The notes under the pieces are model-generated. The model had not been told where the DNA came from, made no database searches, and saw nothing but the letters and a program-made list of their open reading frames with translations. A program made the position numbers and the translations under genes. From JADJWR01 sp964509545 (GTDB lineage: Bacteria > Pseudomonadota > Gammaproteobacteria > Burkholderiales > Burkholderiaceae_F), in NCBI GenBank assembly GCA_964509545.1, contig CAZDXQ010000010.1, forward strand, positions 1-64,000: a stretch of 64,000 nucleotides of DNA. Reading direction: 5' to 3'. Of the stretch, positions 28,758 to 37,895 are shown one piece after another (position 1 is the first letter of the stretch; each line of letters opens with the position of its first letter).

Positions 28758-30494
28758 ATGGTCTTCGACGAGCGCCCCTCCCCGGCCCGCGTCAGCGCCG
28801 CCGCCGCCGCCAAGCTGCCGCGCGCGGTGCTGCTGGCGCTGATCGTCGCCTACATCGTCACCGGCCTGTTCGGCCGCGATCCGTGGCAGGAGGACGATGC
28901 CTCCGGCTTCGGCATCATGTGGACGATGGCGCGCTCGGGCGAATGGCTGCTGCCGGGCGTTGCCGGAGAACTGGTCAGCGCCGACGGGCCGCTGGCCTTC
29001 TGGGCAGGCGCCGCGGCGATCGCGCTGCTCGGGCAGGCGATCGGCGAGATCCCCGCGGCGCGCCTGACCGTCGCGCTCTGGTTCTTTCTCGCCACCGCGG
29101 CGCTGTGGTACGCGACGCTGCGCCTGGCGCGGCGCGAAGAAGCGCAGCCGGTGGCCTTCGCCTTCGGCGGCGAGGCGACCGCGCGCGACTACGGCCGCAT
29201 GCTGGCCGACGTGTCGGTGCTGCTCGTGCTCGGCACGATCGGGCCGATCGTGAGCCTGCATGAGACGACCAGCGGCGCGGCGGCCTTCGCCCTGTCGTGC
29301 CTGGCGACCTACGGCCTGGCCTTGTCGCTCGAGCGGCCTTATGCGGGCGCGCTGCTCGTTGGCATCGGGCTCGGAGCGCTGCTGTTGACGCGCAGCCTGC
29401 AGCCGGCGCTGTGGCTGGCGCTGGCGGCACTTCCGCTGGTCGCCGGCACGCGGCCGCGCCCGGTCCGCGCGCGCGCGGCCGCGGCGATGCTCGCCGCTGC
29501 CGCAGCCGTCTTCGGGACATGGCTGACCGCAGTCATCGGGCAGCACGGCGAAGCGGGCCGCGCCTATCTCGCCGAATGGATCGGCGCCAGCCTGCAGGAG
29601 ATCTCGCTGCCATCGGCCGACAGCCTGCTCTGGCTGTTGCGTGCCCTGCCCTGGTACACATGGCCGCTGTGGCCGCTCGCCGCGTGGGCGCTGTACGCCT
29701 GGCGCCATGGACTGCGACGGCCGCACATCGCTTTCGGCGCCGTGCTGCTCGCCTTACACGTCGGCGGACTGCTGCTGACGCGGTCGCCCAACGTCGCGGA
29801 TCTGGTCTTCCTGCTGCCGCCGCTGGTCCTGCTTGCCGCCTTTGGCGCCGTGTCGCTGCGCCGTGCGGCCGAAAACGCGATGGACTGGTTTGCGATCACG
29901 GCCTACTGCCTTTTTTCGCTGGCGCTCTGGGCTTACTTCTTCGCCCTGCACGCCGGCTTCCCGCCGAAGATGCACACCTCCGTGCTGCGCCAGACGATCG
30001 GCTACATCCCGCCGCTCGACTGGGGCCAGGTCGCAGTGGCTGCCGCGGCGACCGGCTTCTGGCTGGCGCTGGTGACCTGGCGCGTGCGCCAGCCCAGCGG
30101 CGCGCTGTGGCGCGGACCGATGCTCGCCGCCACCGGACTGGTTGCTCTTTGGGTCAGTTTCTCTTCGCTGTTCCTGGGCGCCGTCGATCACCGTCGCTCG
30201 TTCGCGCCGCTGGCGCGGGCCGCGACGGCAGAAATGGCGCGAGGCGGAACTGCCGCGGCCTGCGTTCTGGCGCACCATCTGCGCCCGTCGCATCGCGCCG
30301 TCTTTGCCTATCACGGCGGCATCCGCTTCGCCAGCCGCATCGACGAGGACTGCCCGTTCGCGCTGCACCGTGACCTCGGCGGCTCGCTGCTCGACGACAG
30401 CCCGCCACCGGGCCGCTGGATCGAGGTCTGGCACGGCAGCCGCCCGGGCCGGGCCGACGAGGTGATCCGCCTGTACCGGCGCGTCGGCGATTGA
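28758..30494 (+). CDS. ArnT/PMT-like membrane glycosyltransferase
   Basis: The 578-residue polytopic membrane protein resembles lipid-linked-sugar transferases of the ArnT/PMT (GT-C) superfamily. A first membrane segment (22-39) is followed at once by the periplasmic loop DPWQEDDASGFG (41-52) with an acidic cluster where GT-C enzymes keep their catalytic acids. About ten to twelve further hydrophobic segments and a C-terminal soluble part (about 480-578) follow. Acceptor and donor are unknown; lipid A, glycan or protein targets are all possible. It is coupled to the following MATE gene by a 4-base overlap. Confidence 0.8.
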   Translation: MVFDERPSPARVSAAAAAKLPRAVLLALIVAYIVTGLFGRDPWQEDDASGFGIMWTMARSGEWLLPGVAGELVSADGPLAFWAGAAAIALLGQAIGEIPAARLTVALWFFLATAALWYATLRLARREEAQPVAFAFGGEATARDYGRMLADVSVLLVLGTIGPIVSLHETTSGAAAFALSCLATYGLALSLERPYAGALLVGIGLGALLLTRSLQPALWLALAALPLVAGTRPRPVRARAAAAMLAAAAAVFGTWLTAVIGQHGEAGRAYLAEWIGASLQEISLPSADSLLWLLRALPWYTWPLWPLAAWALYAWRHGLRRPHIAFGAVLLALHVGGLLLTRSPNVADLVFLLPPLVLLAAFGAVSLRRAAENAMDWFAITAYCLFSLALWAYFFALHAGFPPKMHTSVLRQTIGYIPPLDWGQVAVAAAATGFWLALVTWRVRQPSGALWRGPMLAATGLVALWVSFSSLFLGAVDHRRSFAPLARAATAEMARGGTAAACVLAHHLRPSHRAVFAYHGGIRFASRIDEDCPFALHRDLGGSLLDDSPPPGRWIEVWHGSRPGRADEVIRLYRRVGD

Positions 30495-31891
30495 GCAGCG
30501 GAACCTCATCGTCGGACCGCGCGCAGCCAGTCCACGCTGCAGAAGAATCAACGCGCGCCCTGCTGGCGCTTGCCTGGCCGATCCTCGTCGCGCAGGTGGC
30601 GGTCATCGGCCTCGGCGTCATCGACACCGTCATGGCCGGACGGCTGTCGGCGACCGATCTGGCCGGCGTCGCGCTCGGCTCGAGCATCTACGCCACCGTG
30701 TTCGTCGGCTTCATGGCGACGCTGCAGGCGCTGACACCGATCGCCGGCCACCATTACGGCGCGCGCCGCTTCACCGAGATCGGCATCGATGTCGAGCAGA
30801 CGCTGTGGCTGGCGCTGTTCCTGACGCTGCTTGCGCTGCCACCGCTGCTCGTCAACCGGCCATGGCTGCAACTGATCGGCGCTGAGGCGGACGTTGCGGC
30901 GATCTCGTCGGTGTATCTGTGGGCCGTGGCTGCGGGTCTGCCGGCCGCGCTGGCCTCGCGCGCCTACATTGCGCTGAACGCCGCCGTGTCGCGGCCGACG
31001 GTGACGATGCTGATCAACCTCGGCGCGCTCGCCGCCAAGGTTCCGCTGAACCCGCTCTTCATCTACGGCGCCGGACCTGTGCCGGCGCTGGGCGGCGCCG
31101 GATGCGGCGTGGCCACCGCGCTGATCATGTGGCTGATGCTGCTCGCCAACTGGCTGCTATGGCGGTTCGATCCGTTCTACCGGCGCTTCCGCGCGCCGCC
31201 AGGCCTCAGGCACGGCCCCCTGTGGGCGCGGCAACGGGAACTGCTGCGCCTGGGCGTTCCCAGCGGCGGCATGACGCTGATCGAGGTCTCGTCGTTCACC
31301 TTCATCACGCTGCTGCTGGCGCGCTTCGGCGCGACGACGGTCGCGGGCCATCAGATCGTCGCCAATGTCATCGCGCTGCTGTTCATGCTGCCGCTGTCCT
31401 ACGGCATCGCCAGCAGTGTGCTGGTGGCGCAGGCTCTGGGCGCGGGCGCGCCCGCCGCAGCACGACGCGCGGGCCTGCGTGGCTACCGCGTCGCCCTGGT
31501 CACGGCGGTGCTGGTCGTGATCGTCGTCTTCGTGCTGCGCGAGCCGCTGATCGCCCAGTTCACGCGCGATCCGCACGTGGCGTCGGTGGCGCTCGGCCTG
31601 CTCGGGCTTGGCCTGCTGTTTCACCTCTTCGACGCCGTGCAGGGCATCGCCGCCTTTGTGCTGCGCGGCTACAAGGTGGCGTTCGCGCCGATGCTGATCC
31701 ACAGCGTGACGCTGTGGGCGCTCGGCCTCGGTGGCGGCTGGTGGCTCGCCTACCACCCGCCGGCACCGTGGCCGCTCGGTCCGGCGGCGAGTTTCTGGCT
31801 CGCAGCAGCCGTGGGCCTGGCCGTCGCCGCGGTGGCGTTGAGCTGGCTGGCCGACTTCGTTGCCCGCAGCAGGGTGCGGGAGCGCAAATGA
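30491..31891 (+). CDS. MATE family multidrug/cation antiporter
   Basis: MATE transporters export drugs or metabolites in exchange for Na+ or H+. The 466-residue protein has about 12 hydrophobic segments in two similar halves. Typical signatures are WPILVAQVAVIGLGVIDTVMAGRL (about 30-53, first helix) and ALTPIAGHHYGA. The start is a TTG overlapping the previous stop (TTGA); no better ATG lies before the first helix, so coupled translation is likely. It resembles NorM/DinF-type proteins, but the substrate cannot be told. A shared bidirectional terminator follows at once. Confidence 0.9.
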   Translation: MSSGTSSSDRAQPVHAAEESTRALLALAWPILVAQVAVIGLGVIDTVMAGRLSATDLAGVALGSSIYATVFVGFMATLQALTPIAGHHYGARRFTEIGIDVEQTLWLALFLTLLALPPLLVNRPWLQLIGAEADVAAISSVYLWAVAAGLPAALASRAYIALNAAVSRPTVTMLINLGALAAKVPLNPLFIYGAGPVPALGGAGCGVATALIMWLMLLANWLLWRFDPFYRRFRAPPGLRHGPLWARQRELLRLGVPSGGMTLIEVSSFTFITLLLARFGATTVAGHQIVANVIALLFMLPLSYGIASSVLVAQALGAGAPAAARRAGLRGYRVALVTAVLVVIVVFVLREPLIAQFTRDPHVASVALGLLGLGLLFHLFDAVQGIAAFVLRGYKVAFAPMLIHSVTLWALGLGGGWWLAYHPPAPWPLGPAASFWLAAAVGLAVAAVALSWLADFVARSRVRERK

Positions 31892-31917
31892 AAAGCCGGG
31901 CATTGCGCCCGGCTTTT
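31891..31917. terminator. Bidirectional terminator between MATE and htpX genes
   Basis: AAAAGCCGGG and CCCGGCTTTT form an inverted repeat around a 7-base loop between two convergent genes, with A-runs and T-runs on both sides so it can stop transcription from either direction. Confidence 0.85.
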
Positions 31918-31934
31918 CGTCCAGCTGGGGGTGA

Positions 31935-32828
31935 TCAGCGACCCATCGCCTGCAGAGCGCGGATGCGGTCCTCGATCGGTGGATGGCTCGAGAACAGCGC
32001 CAGCAGCCCGCTTGGCCGGGCGTTGATGCCCATGCTCTTGACCTGCTGCGGCAACTCGCCAGGCTCCATGCCGCCGAGCCGCGCCAGCGCGTTGATCATC
32101 GGTCGCGGCGAACCGATGTAGGTCGCCGCACCGGCGTCGGCACGGAACTCGCGCTGGCGCGAGAACCAGGCGACGATGATCGCGGCGAGGAAGCCAAGCG
32201 CGATGTCGAGCACGATCACGCTGACCCAGTAGCCCATGCCGGGCGCATCGCTTTCGTTCTTCAGGATCATGCGGTCGACAACCCAGCCGATGACGCGCGA
32301 CAGGAACACGACGAAGGTGTTCATCACGCCCTGGATCAGCGTCATCGTCACCATGTCGCCGTTGGCCACATGCGCCACTTCGTGTCCGAGCACGGCGTCG
32401 ACCTCGTCCTTGCTCATCGACTGCAGCAGGCCGGTGGACACCGCCACCAGCGCGCTGTTCCTCGACATGCCAGTGGCGAACGCGTTCGGCTCGCCGTCGT
32501 AGATCGCGACCTCGGGCATGCCGATGCCGGCCTTGGTCGCATGCGCGCGCACGGCGTCGACCAGCCAGGCTTCCATCGCGTTGGCCGGACGGTCGATGAC
32601 GCGGGCGCCGGTCGACCACTTGGCCATCGGCTTGCTGATCGCCAGCGAGATGAACGCGCCGGTGAAACCGACCACCAGCGCGAAGACGGCCAGTGCGCCG
32701 AGGTCGAGCTGGCGGCCGCCGACGCCGGCGAAATTGATGCCGAACACTGCGCCGATGATGTTCAGGAACAGCATCAGCACGACGATGATCGCAAGGTTCG
32801 TAAGCACGAACAGCGCGATGCGTTTCAT
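31935..32828 (-). CDS. htpX: Membrane-bound zinc metalloprotease HtpX
   Basis: HtpX is an inner-membrane M48 protease that helps FtsH remove misfolded membrane proteins. The 297-residue product has two N-terminal membrane segments (about 4-30 and 43-65). The zinc motif is HEVAH (His149, Glu150, His153), the third ligand lies in REFRADAGAA, and two more hydrophobic segments lie near 160-210. Length and motifs are standard. In other bacteria it is heat- and envelope-stress induced; I could not identify a sigma-32 box in its upstream region. Confidence 0.96.
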   Translation of the reverse strand: MKRIALFVLTNLAIIVVLMLFLNIIGAVFGINFAGVGGRQLDLGALAVFALVVGFTGAFISLAISKPMAKWSTGARVIDRPANAMEAWLVDAVRAHATKAGIGMPEVAIYDGEPNAFATGMSRNSALVAVSTGLLQSMSKDEVDAVLGHEVAHVANGDMVTMTLIQGVMNTFVVFLSRVIGWVVDRMILKNESDAPGMGYWVSVIVLDIALGFLAAIIVAWFSRQREFRADAGAATYIGSPRPMINALARLGGMEPGELPQQVKSMGINARPSGLLALFSSHPPIEDRIRALQAMGR

Positions 32829-33140
32829 AGGGTCTCCATCAGGTCGTTAACGGGAACGCGCGCCAGTCTACTGAACGCGCCGAAGTTGCTCTATCAGATC
32901 GATACGACAGCTCTACATTCGTCGACTCGCTACGGCCGTTGATGTTTGCGGCGGCTGCGCCTTCGGTCACCGCTTTCGACCGCCGGCGCGCACGCCAGTT
33001 CAAGGTGTGGGCTGCGCTCGCCGGTTCAAGTCCCTCGCTCGCCGCGATCGCGCCTGCCGCGGAGCCGGAACGCAGCCCGCATATTGCCCGCACGCGGCTG
33101 GCTAGAATCTGCGGGTTTTCACGAGTGCAACAGACCCTTC
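32829..33140. other. Divergent promoter region between htpX and the yqhA-like gene
   Basis: No gene or RNA is recognisable in these 312 bases. They should hold both divergent promoters. A TAGAAT box (33103-33108) is a plausible -10 for the rightward gene, without a good -35. A TAGACT on the minus strand about 40 bases upstream of htpX is a weaker candidate. Confidence 0.45.
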
Positions 33141-33776
33141 ATGACCCCCGTTTCCGTCGAGCGCGCCAACGCGCGCCCGCTATCGCCCGTGCCGCGCCTG
33201 ATCTTCGCCAGCCGCTGGCTGCAGCTGCCGCTGTACGTCGGCCTGATCCTGGCGCAGGGCGTCTATGTGTACCACTTCTGGGTCGAACTCGTGCATCTGC
33301 TCGGCGCGGCGTTCGGCGACGCGCGCTCGATCTCGGACCTGTACCGCGCGGTCGGCTATGCGATGCCGACCGACGGAACGCCGGCCAAGCTGAACGAGAC
33401 GGTGATCATGCTGGTCGTGCTCGGCCTGATCGACGTGGTGATGATCTCCAACCTGCTGATCATGGTGATCGTCGGTGGTTACGAGACGTTCGTCTCGAGG
33501 CTGAACCTCGAGGGGCACCCGGATCAACCGGAATGGTTGTCGCACGTCAATGCCAGCGTATTGAAGGTCAAGCTGGCAACGGCGATCATCGGCATCAGTT
33601 CGATCCACCTCCTGAAGACGTTCATCAACGCCGCGAACTACGACAACAAGACCCTGATCGCGCAGACCGGCATCCACCTTACCTTCCTGGTATCGGCGAT
33701 GGCCATCGCCGCCACCGACCGCATCCTTTTCGGCAGCGCGCGCCCCGTCGTCGCCGACGAGGGTCAGGGGCATTGA
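33141..33776 (+). CDS. YqhA/UPF0114 family membrane protein
   Basis: The 211-residue protein belongs to the YqhA (UPF0114) family of uncharacterised inner-membrane proteins. Hydrophobic segments lie near 30-50, 95-115, 140-160 and 172-190. Family features are SRWLQLPLYVGLILAQGVY and the polar loop IVGGYETFVSRL. I chose the ATG giving MTPVSVERANARPLSPV; upstream in-frame sequence is arginine-rich and unlike the family. It precedes the fumarase gene by 58 bases on the same strand. Confidence 0.9.
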   Translation: MTPVSVERANARPLSPVPRLIFASRWLQLPLYVGLILAQGVYVYHFWVELVHLLGAAFGDARSISDLYRAVGYAMPTDGTPAKLNETVIMLVVLGLIDVVMISNLLIMVIVGGYETFVSRLNLEGHPDQPEWLSHVNASVLKVKLATAIIGISSIHLLKTFINAANYDNKTLIAQTGIHLTFLVSAMAIAATDRILFGSARPVVADEGQGH

Positions 33777-33834
33777 GGGCCGGCGCGAAGGCGGTGGGGG
33801 GCGCCCACCAGCACACACGAACCGCGAGGCAACC

Positions 33835-35358
33835 ATGACCACGATCAAGCAGGCCGATCTCATCGAAAGCATCGCCGCAGCGCTGCAGTACATCAGCTAC
33901 TACCACCCGGCCGACTACATCGCCCACCTCGCCCGCGCCTACGAGCAGGAGCAGAGCCCGGCGGCCAGGGACGCGATCGCGCAGATCCTCACCAATTCGA
34001 AGATGTGCGCCGAAGGCCACCGGCCGATCTGCCAGGACACCGGCATCGTCAACGTCTTCCTGAAGGTCGGCATGGACGTGCGCTGGGAGGGCTTCACCGG
34101 CTCGTTGGAGGACGCCATCAACGAGGGCGTGCGGCAGGGTTACCTGAATCCGGACAACAAGCTGCGCGCCTCGGTTGTCAAGCCGCCAGAGTTCGGCCGC
34201 CAGAACACCCGGGACAACACGCCGGCGGTGGTCAATGTGCAGATCGTACCCGGCAACACGGTCGAGGTCTCGGTCGCAGCCAAGGGCGGCGGCTCGGAGA
34301 ACAAGAGCAAGTTCGTGATGCTCAATCCGTCGGACTCGATCGTCGACTGGGTGCTGAAGACGGTGCCGACGATGGGTGCCGGCTGGTGCCCGCCCGGCAT
34401 GCTCGGCATCGGCATCGGCGGCACCGCCGAGAAGGCGATGACCATGGCCAAGGAAGCGCTGATGGACGACATCGACATGTACGAACTGCTCGCCCGCGGC
34501 CCGAGCAACGATGTCGAGAAGCTGCGCGTCGAGTTGTACGACAAGGTCAATGCGCTCGGCATCGGCGCGCAGGGACTCGGCGGGCTGACCACCGTCCTCG
34601 ACGTGAAGATCAGGATGTATCCGACGCACGCCGCATCGAAGCCGGTGGCGATGATCCCGAACTGCGCCGCCACGCGTCATGCGCATTTCGTGCTCGACGG
34701 CAGCGGCCCCGCTTACCTGGAGCCGCCGTCGCTCGACCTGTGGCCAAAGGTGCAGTGGGCACCCGATTACCAGAAGAGCAGGCGCGTCGACCTGAACCGG
34801 CTGACCAGGGAAGAAATCGCCTCGTGGAAGCCGGGCGACACGCTGCTGCTTTCCGGCAGGATGCTGACCGGCCGCGACGCCGCGCACCAGCGGATCAAGG
34901 ACATGCTGGCCAAGGGCGAGAAGCTGCCCGTGGACTTCACCAACCGCGTCATCTACTACGTCGGCCCGGTCGACCCGGTGCGCGACGAGGTCGTCGGTCC
35001 GGCCGGCCCGACCACGGCGACGCGGATGGACAAGTTCACCGAGATGATGCTTGCGCAGACCGGGCTGATCGCAATGATCGGCAAGTCCGAACGCGGCCCG
35101 GCGGCGATCGAGGCGATCCGCAAGCACAAGAGCGCCTACCTGATGGCGGTCGGCGGCGCAGCCTATCTGGTGGCCAAGGCGATCAAGGCGGCCAAGGTGC
35201 TCGCCTTCGCCGACCTCGGCATGGAAGCGATCTACGAGTTCGACGTCAAGGACATGCCGGTCACCGTGGCGGTGTCGAGCGACGGCACGTCGGTGCACCA
35301 GACCGGCCCGCGCGAGTGGCAGGCGAAGATCGGCAAGATTCCGGTGGCGGCTCAGTGA
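33835..35358 (+). CDS. fumA: Class I (iron-sulfur) fumarate hydratase
   Basis: This enzyme interconverts fumarate and malate in the TCA cycle using a labile [4Fe-4S] cluster. The 507-residue protein has the three cluster cysteines in family positions: Cys66 (PICQDTG), Cys185 (GAGWCPPGM) and Cys277 (IPNCAATRH). The C-terminal beta domain includes SGRMLTGRDAAHQR and GPTTATRMDKF. It is a fused alpha-beta type as in E. coli FumA/FumB. Oxygen- and iron-sensitivity are expected from the family. It is convergent with cysM, with an inverted repeat element between them. Confidence 0.96.
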   Translation: MTTIKQADLIESIAAALQYISYYHPADYIAHLARAYEQEQSPAARDAIAQILTNSKMCAEGHRPICQDTGIVNVFLKVGMDVRWEGFTGSLEDAINEGVRQGYLNPDNKLRASVVKPPEFGRQNTRDNTPAVVNVQIVPGNTVEVSVAAKGGGSENKSKFVMLNPSDSIVDWVLKTVPTMGAGWCPPGMLGIGIGGTAEKAMTMAKEALMDDIDMYELLARGPSNDVEKLRVELYDKVNALGIGAQGLGGLTTVLDVKIRMYPTHAASKPVAMIPNCAATRHAHFVLDGSGPAYLEPPSLDLWPKVQWAPDYQKSRRVDLNRLTREEIASWKPGDTLLLSGRMLTGRDAAHQRIKDMLAKGEKLPVDFTNRVIYYVGPVDPVRDEVVGPAGPTTATRMDKFTEMMLAQTGLIAMIGKSERGPAAIEAIRKHKSAYLMAVGGAAYLVAKAIKAAKVLAFADLGMEAIYEFDVKDMPVTVAVSSDGTSVHQTGPREWQAKIGKIPVAAQ

Positions 35359-35369
35359 AGAACCTTTCG

Positions 35370-35511
35370 CCACGGATGAACACGGATCGACACGGATTCA
35401 ACTTCGAGAAACCGTCAGCAGAGGCGCTCGGAGCCGCGATGCGCTCGTGCAGGCGCGGCGGCTGAAGGATGGGGCGTATTTTCATCCGCGTTCATCCGTG
35501 TGAATCCGTGG
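35370..35511. repeat. Inverted repeat built of 10-base CACGGATNNA units
   Basis: The left arm (35370-35402) is three successive units of the form CACGGATgAA, CACGGATcgA, CACGGATtcA. The right arm (35481-35511), read in reverse complement, has the same kind of units in another order (CACGGATtcA, CACGGATgAA, CGCGGATgAA). The roughly 78 bases between have no gene. The arms can pair into a long imperfect hairpin between the convergent fum and cysM genes. I recall similar CACGGAT-type repeats scattered in environmental proteobacterial genomes, but cannot check copy number here. Confidence 0.75.
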
Positions 35512-35531
35512 CAGGAGTTCTTTGGTGACTC

Positions 35532-36437
35532 TCACGCAGGAAACACGCCTGTTGACAGGTAGCGGTCGCCGCGGTCGCAGACGATAAAGACGATCGTGGC
35601 GTTCTCGACCTCGTTGGCGATGCGCAGCGCGATCGTGCAGGCGCCGCCGGAGGAGATGCCGCAGAAGATGCCCTCTTCCGCAGCCATTCGGCGCGCCATC
35701 GCTTCGGCATCGGCCTGGGTCACGTATTCGAGCCGGTCAACACGGGCGGCGTCGTAGATCTTCGGCAGATACGCGTCGGGCCACTTGCGGATGCCCGGGA
35801 TCTGCGAGCCCTCGGCCGGCTGCGCGCCGACGATCTGCACGGCCACGTTCTTTTCCTTGAGGAAGCGCGACACGCCCATGATGGTGCCCGTGGTGCCCAT
35901 GCTGGAGACGAAGTGCGTCAGGCGGCCGCCGGTGTCGCGCCAGATCTCCGGTCCGGTCGTCTCGTAGTGCGCGCGCGGGTTGTCGGCATTGGCGAACTGG
36001 TCGAGCACGCGGCCTTCGCCCCGGGCCTGCATCTGCATCGCCAGGTCGCGCGCGTATTCCATGCCGCCTCTTGACGCCGGAGTGAGGATCAGTTCGGCGC
36101 CATAGGCAGTCATGCTGGCGCGTCGCTCGGCCGACAGGTTGTCCGGCATGATCAATGTCATCCGGTAGCCCTTCATCGCCGCGATCATCGCCAGGGCGAT
36201 GCCGGTATTGCCGCTGGTGGCCTCGATCAGCCGGTCGCCGGGACGGATCTCGCCGCGCTCCTCGGCGCGGCGGATCATCGAATATGCGGGCCGATCCTTG
36301 ACCGACCCGCCCGGATTGTTGCCTTCCAGCTTGCCGATGATGACGTTGCCGCGCCGCGCATTGTCCGCCGCGCCGATGCGCTGCAACCTCACCATGGGCG
36401 TATTGCCGATGGTCGCCTCGATGCTCTGATAGTTCAT
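35532..36437 (-). CDS. cysM: Cysteine synthase B (O-acetylserine sulfhydrylase)
   Basis: CysM makes cysteine from O-acetylserine and sulfide or thiosulfate using PLP. The 301-residue protein has the PLP lysine Lys47 in NNPGGSVKDRPA, the substrate loop EATSGNTGIALA (about 73-84), the phosphate-binding SSMGTTGTIMG and the GISSGGACT end motif. Features such as RRASMTAYGAELILTP and the shorter C-terminus fit CysM rather than CysK. The start overlaps the stop of the HhH protein gene (ATGA), so the two are translated together. Confidence 0.94.
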   Translation of the reverse strand: MNYQSIEATIGNTPMVRLQRIGAADNARRGNVIIGKLEGNNPGGSVKDRPAYSMIRRAEERGEIRPGDRLIEATSGNTGIALAMIAAMKGYRMTLIMPDNLSAERRASMTAYGAELILTPASRGGMEYARDLAMQMQARGEGRVLDQFANADNPRAHYETTGPEIWRDTGGRLTHFVSSMGTTGTIMGVSRFLKEKNVAVQIVGAQPAEGSQIPGIRKWPDAYLPKIYDAARVDRLEYVTQADAEAMARRMAAEEGIFCGISSGGACTIALRIANEVENATIVFIVCDRGDRYLSTGVFPA

Positions 36438-36715
36438 CTGCGGTTCTCGCCTTTCTCCGGCCGCCGCCGACCGTTGACGGTGAGGCCTTGCTGATCGAGT
36501 TGTTCGGCGCGCTTGCCGCGCAGCCCCGCCACGCGCGCCGCCAGGTCGTCCCAGTCGGCGAAAGGCTGCCGCGACCGCTCCCGCAGGATGCGCTCGGTCG
36601 TCGCCACGCCCAGGCCCCGAAGTTGCTCCAGCTGCGCCCGCGTCGCCGTGTTGAGCTCAAGCGCGGCAGCGGCCGCAGCCTGCAGCAGCGCGATCAGCGC
36701 CAGCGGCACGCGCAT
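36434..36715 (-). CDS. ComEA-like helix-hairpin-helix DNA-binding protein
   Basis: This small exported protein has an N-terminal signal-like stretch (MRVPLALIALLQAAAAAA), then LELNTATRAQLEQLRGLGVATTERILRER, the canonical ComEA-type helix-hairpin-helix. In competent bacteria ComEA binds incoming DNA in the periplasm. I placed the start at the ATG giving MRVPLAL (93 residues); an ATG six codons earlier would overlap the lapB stop. The tail is basic. It lies between lapB and cysM in one transcript. DNA uptake is an inference from the family only, as no other competence gene is present. Confidence 0.85.
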   Translation of the reverse strand: MRVPLALIALLQAAAAAALELNTATRAQLEQLRGLGVATTERILRERSRQPFADWDDLAARVAGLRGKRAEQLDQQGLTVNGRRRPEKGENRR

Positions 36716-36722
36716 CGCAGGC

Positions 36723-37895
36723 CTACTGTGCATCCAGCTCTTCGATCCGGCGCGGCGGATAGCTGTCCCAGCTGCTGCAGCCCGGACACTGCCAGTGGAA
36801 CTCGCGCGCGCGGAAGCCGCACTTGCTGCAACGGTAGCGTGCCAGCTTGCGCGCCTGCGCCTGGATCAGCAGCCGCAGCTGTTCCAGCGGCGCATCGCCG
36901 AACGGCCCAGGCGATCGTGAGGACAGCAGCCGCTCGAATCCCAACAGCGACGGATGTCGCTGCAGTTCGTCTCGCAGCAGCGCGTCGGCTGCCGAAGCGC
37001 TTTCCCAGGCCGCCGTCCGCGCATGCGTGATGTCGAGCAGGTCGATCGACGGGTGATCGAGCAGGCTGCGCCGCAGGAAGTTCAGCGCCTCGCCGCGCTG
37101 ACCGGAGGCGTCGAGGGCATCGGCCAGCCGCGCTGCCACCAGCGGCAGATACTCGGGATTGATCTCGCCGACCTGCTTCCAGTGGCTGACCGCCGCGGCG
37201 GTGTCGCCACGTCGCGCCGCCAGGTCGCCGGCCAGGATGGCCGCGCGCACCGATTTCCTGTTGATCTTCAGCGCCTGCTCGAGATGGCGCTGCGCGCCGT
37301 CCGCATCCTTCGCTGCCAGCGCCTGTTCGGCCGCCTCGCAGTGGAAATGCGCCACCTGCACATGGCTGCTTTCGCCGGCCTCACGTTCGAGGCGGCGCGC
37401 GATGTCGATCGCCTTGCCCCACTCGCGCTCCATCTGGAAGATGCGCAGCAGCGCGCGCAATGCATCGACGCGATGCCGCGGCTCGTCGAGCAGGCGCGTG
37501 AACGTGTCCTCGGCGCGGTCGAGCAGCCCGCCTTTGAGGTAGTCGTGGCCCAGTTCGGCCAGTGCCTCGGAGCGGCTGCGCGACGGCAGGTCGGCGCGGT
37601 TCAGCAGGTGCGTGTGGATGCGCACCGCCCGGTCGACCTCGCCGCGGCGGCGAAAAAGGTTGCCGAGCGCAAAATGCAGATCGATCGTTTCCGGATCGAG
37701 CTTGACCACCTCGATGAACGCATCGATTGCCTTGTCGGGCTGTTCGTTGAGCAGGTAGTTCAGGCCGCGGAAATACGCCCGCGGCCCGCCGTCGACATCG
37801 CCGCTGCGCTGCCTCGCATCGAATCCGCGCAGCCACCAGCCCGCCGCGAACAGCAGCGGCAATGCGACCAGATACCACAGCTCCAGTTCGATCAT
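36723..37895 (-). CDS. lapB: Lipopolysaccharide assembly protein B
   Basis: LapB (YciM) is an inner-membrane adaptor that brings LpxC to FtsH and so sets LPS synthesis. The 390-residue product has one N-terminal membrane helix (3-22), about eight to nine TPR repeats (about 40-340) and a C-terminal rubredoxin-like metal site with Cys356, Cys359, Cys370 and Cys373. All are family hallmarks. It overlaps lapA by 4 bases. Its coupling with lapA and its closeness to ihfB and rpsA match other betaproteobacteria. Confidence 0.96.
   Translation of the reverse strand: MIELELWYLVALPLLFAAGWWLRGFDARQRSGDVDGGPRAYFRGLNYLLNEQPDKAIDAFIEVVKLDPETIDLHFALGNLFRRRGEVDRAVRIHTHLLNRADLPSRSRSEALAELGHDYLKGGLLDRAEDTFTRLLDEPRHRVDALRALLRIFQMEREWGKAIDIARRLEREAGESSHVQVAHFHCEAAEQALAAKDADGAQRHLEQALKINRKSVRAAILAGDLAARRGDTAAAVSHWKQVGEINPEYLPLVAARLADALDASGQRGEALNFLRRSLLDHPSIDLLDITHARTAAWESASAADALLRDELQRHPSLLGFERLLSSRSPGPFGDAPLEQLRLLIQAQARKLARYRCSKCGFRAREFHWQCPGCSSWDSYPPRRIEELDAQ

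Noticed and set aside
33020..33045. A GGTTCAAGTCCC string resembling a tRNA T loop
   Set aside because: The flanking bases cannot form a T stem, and no acceptor, D or anticodon arm is present around it.
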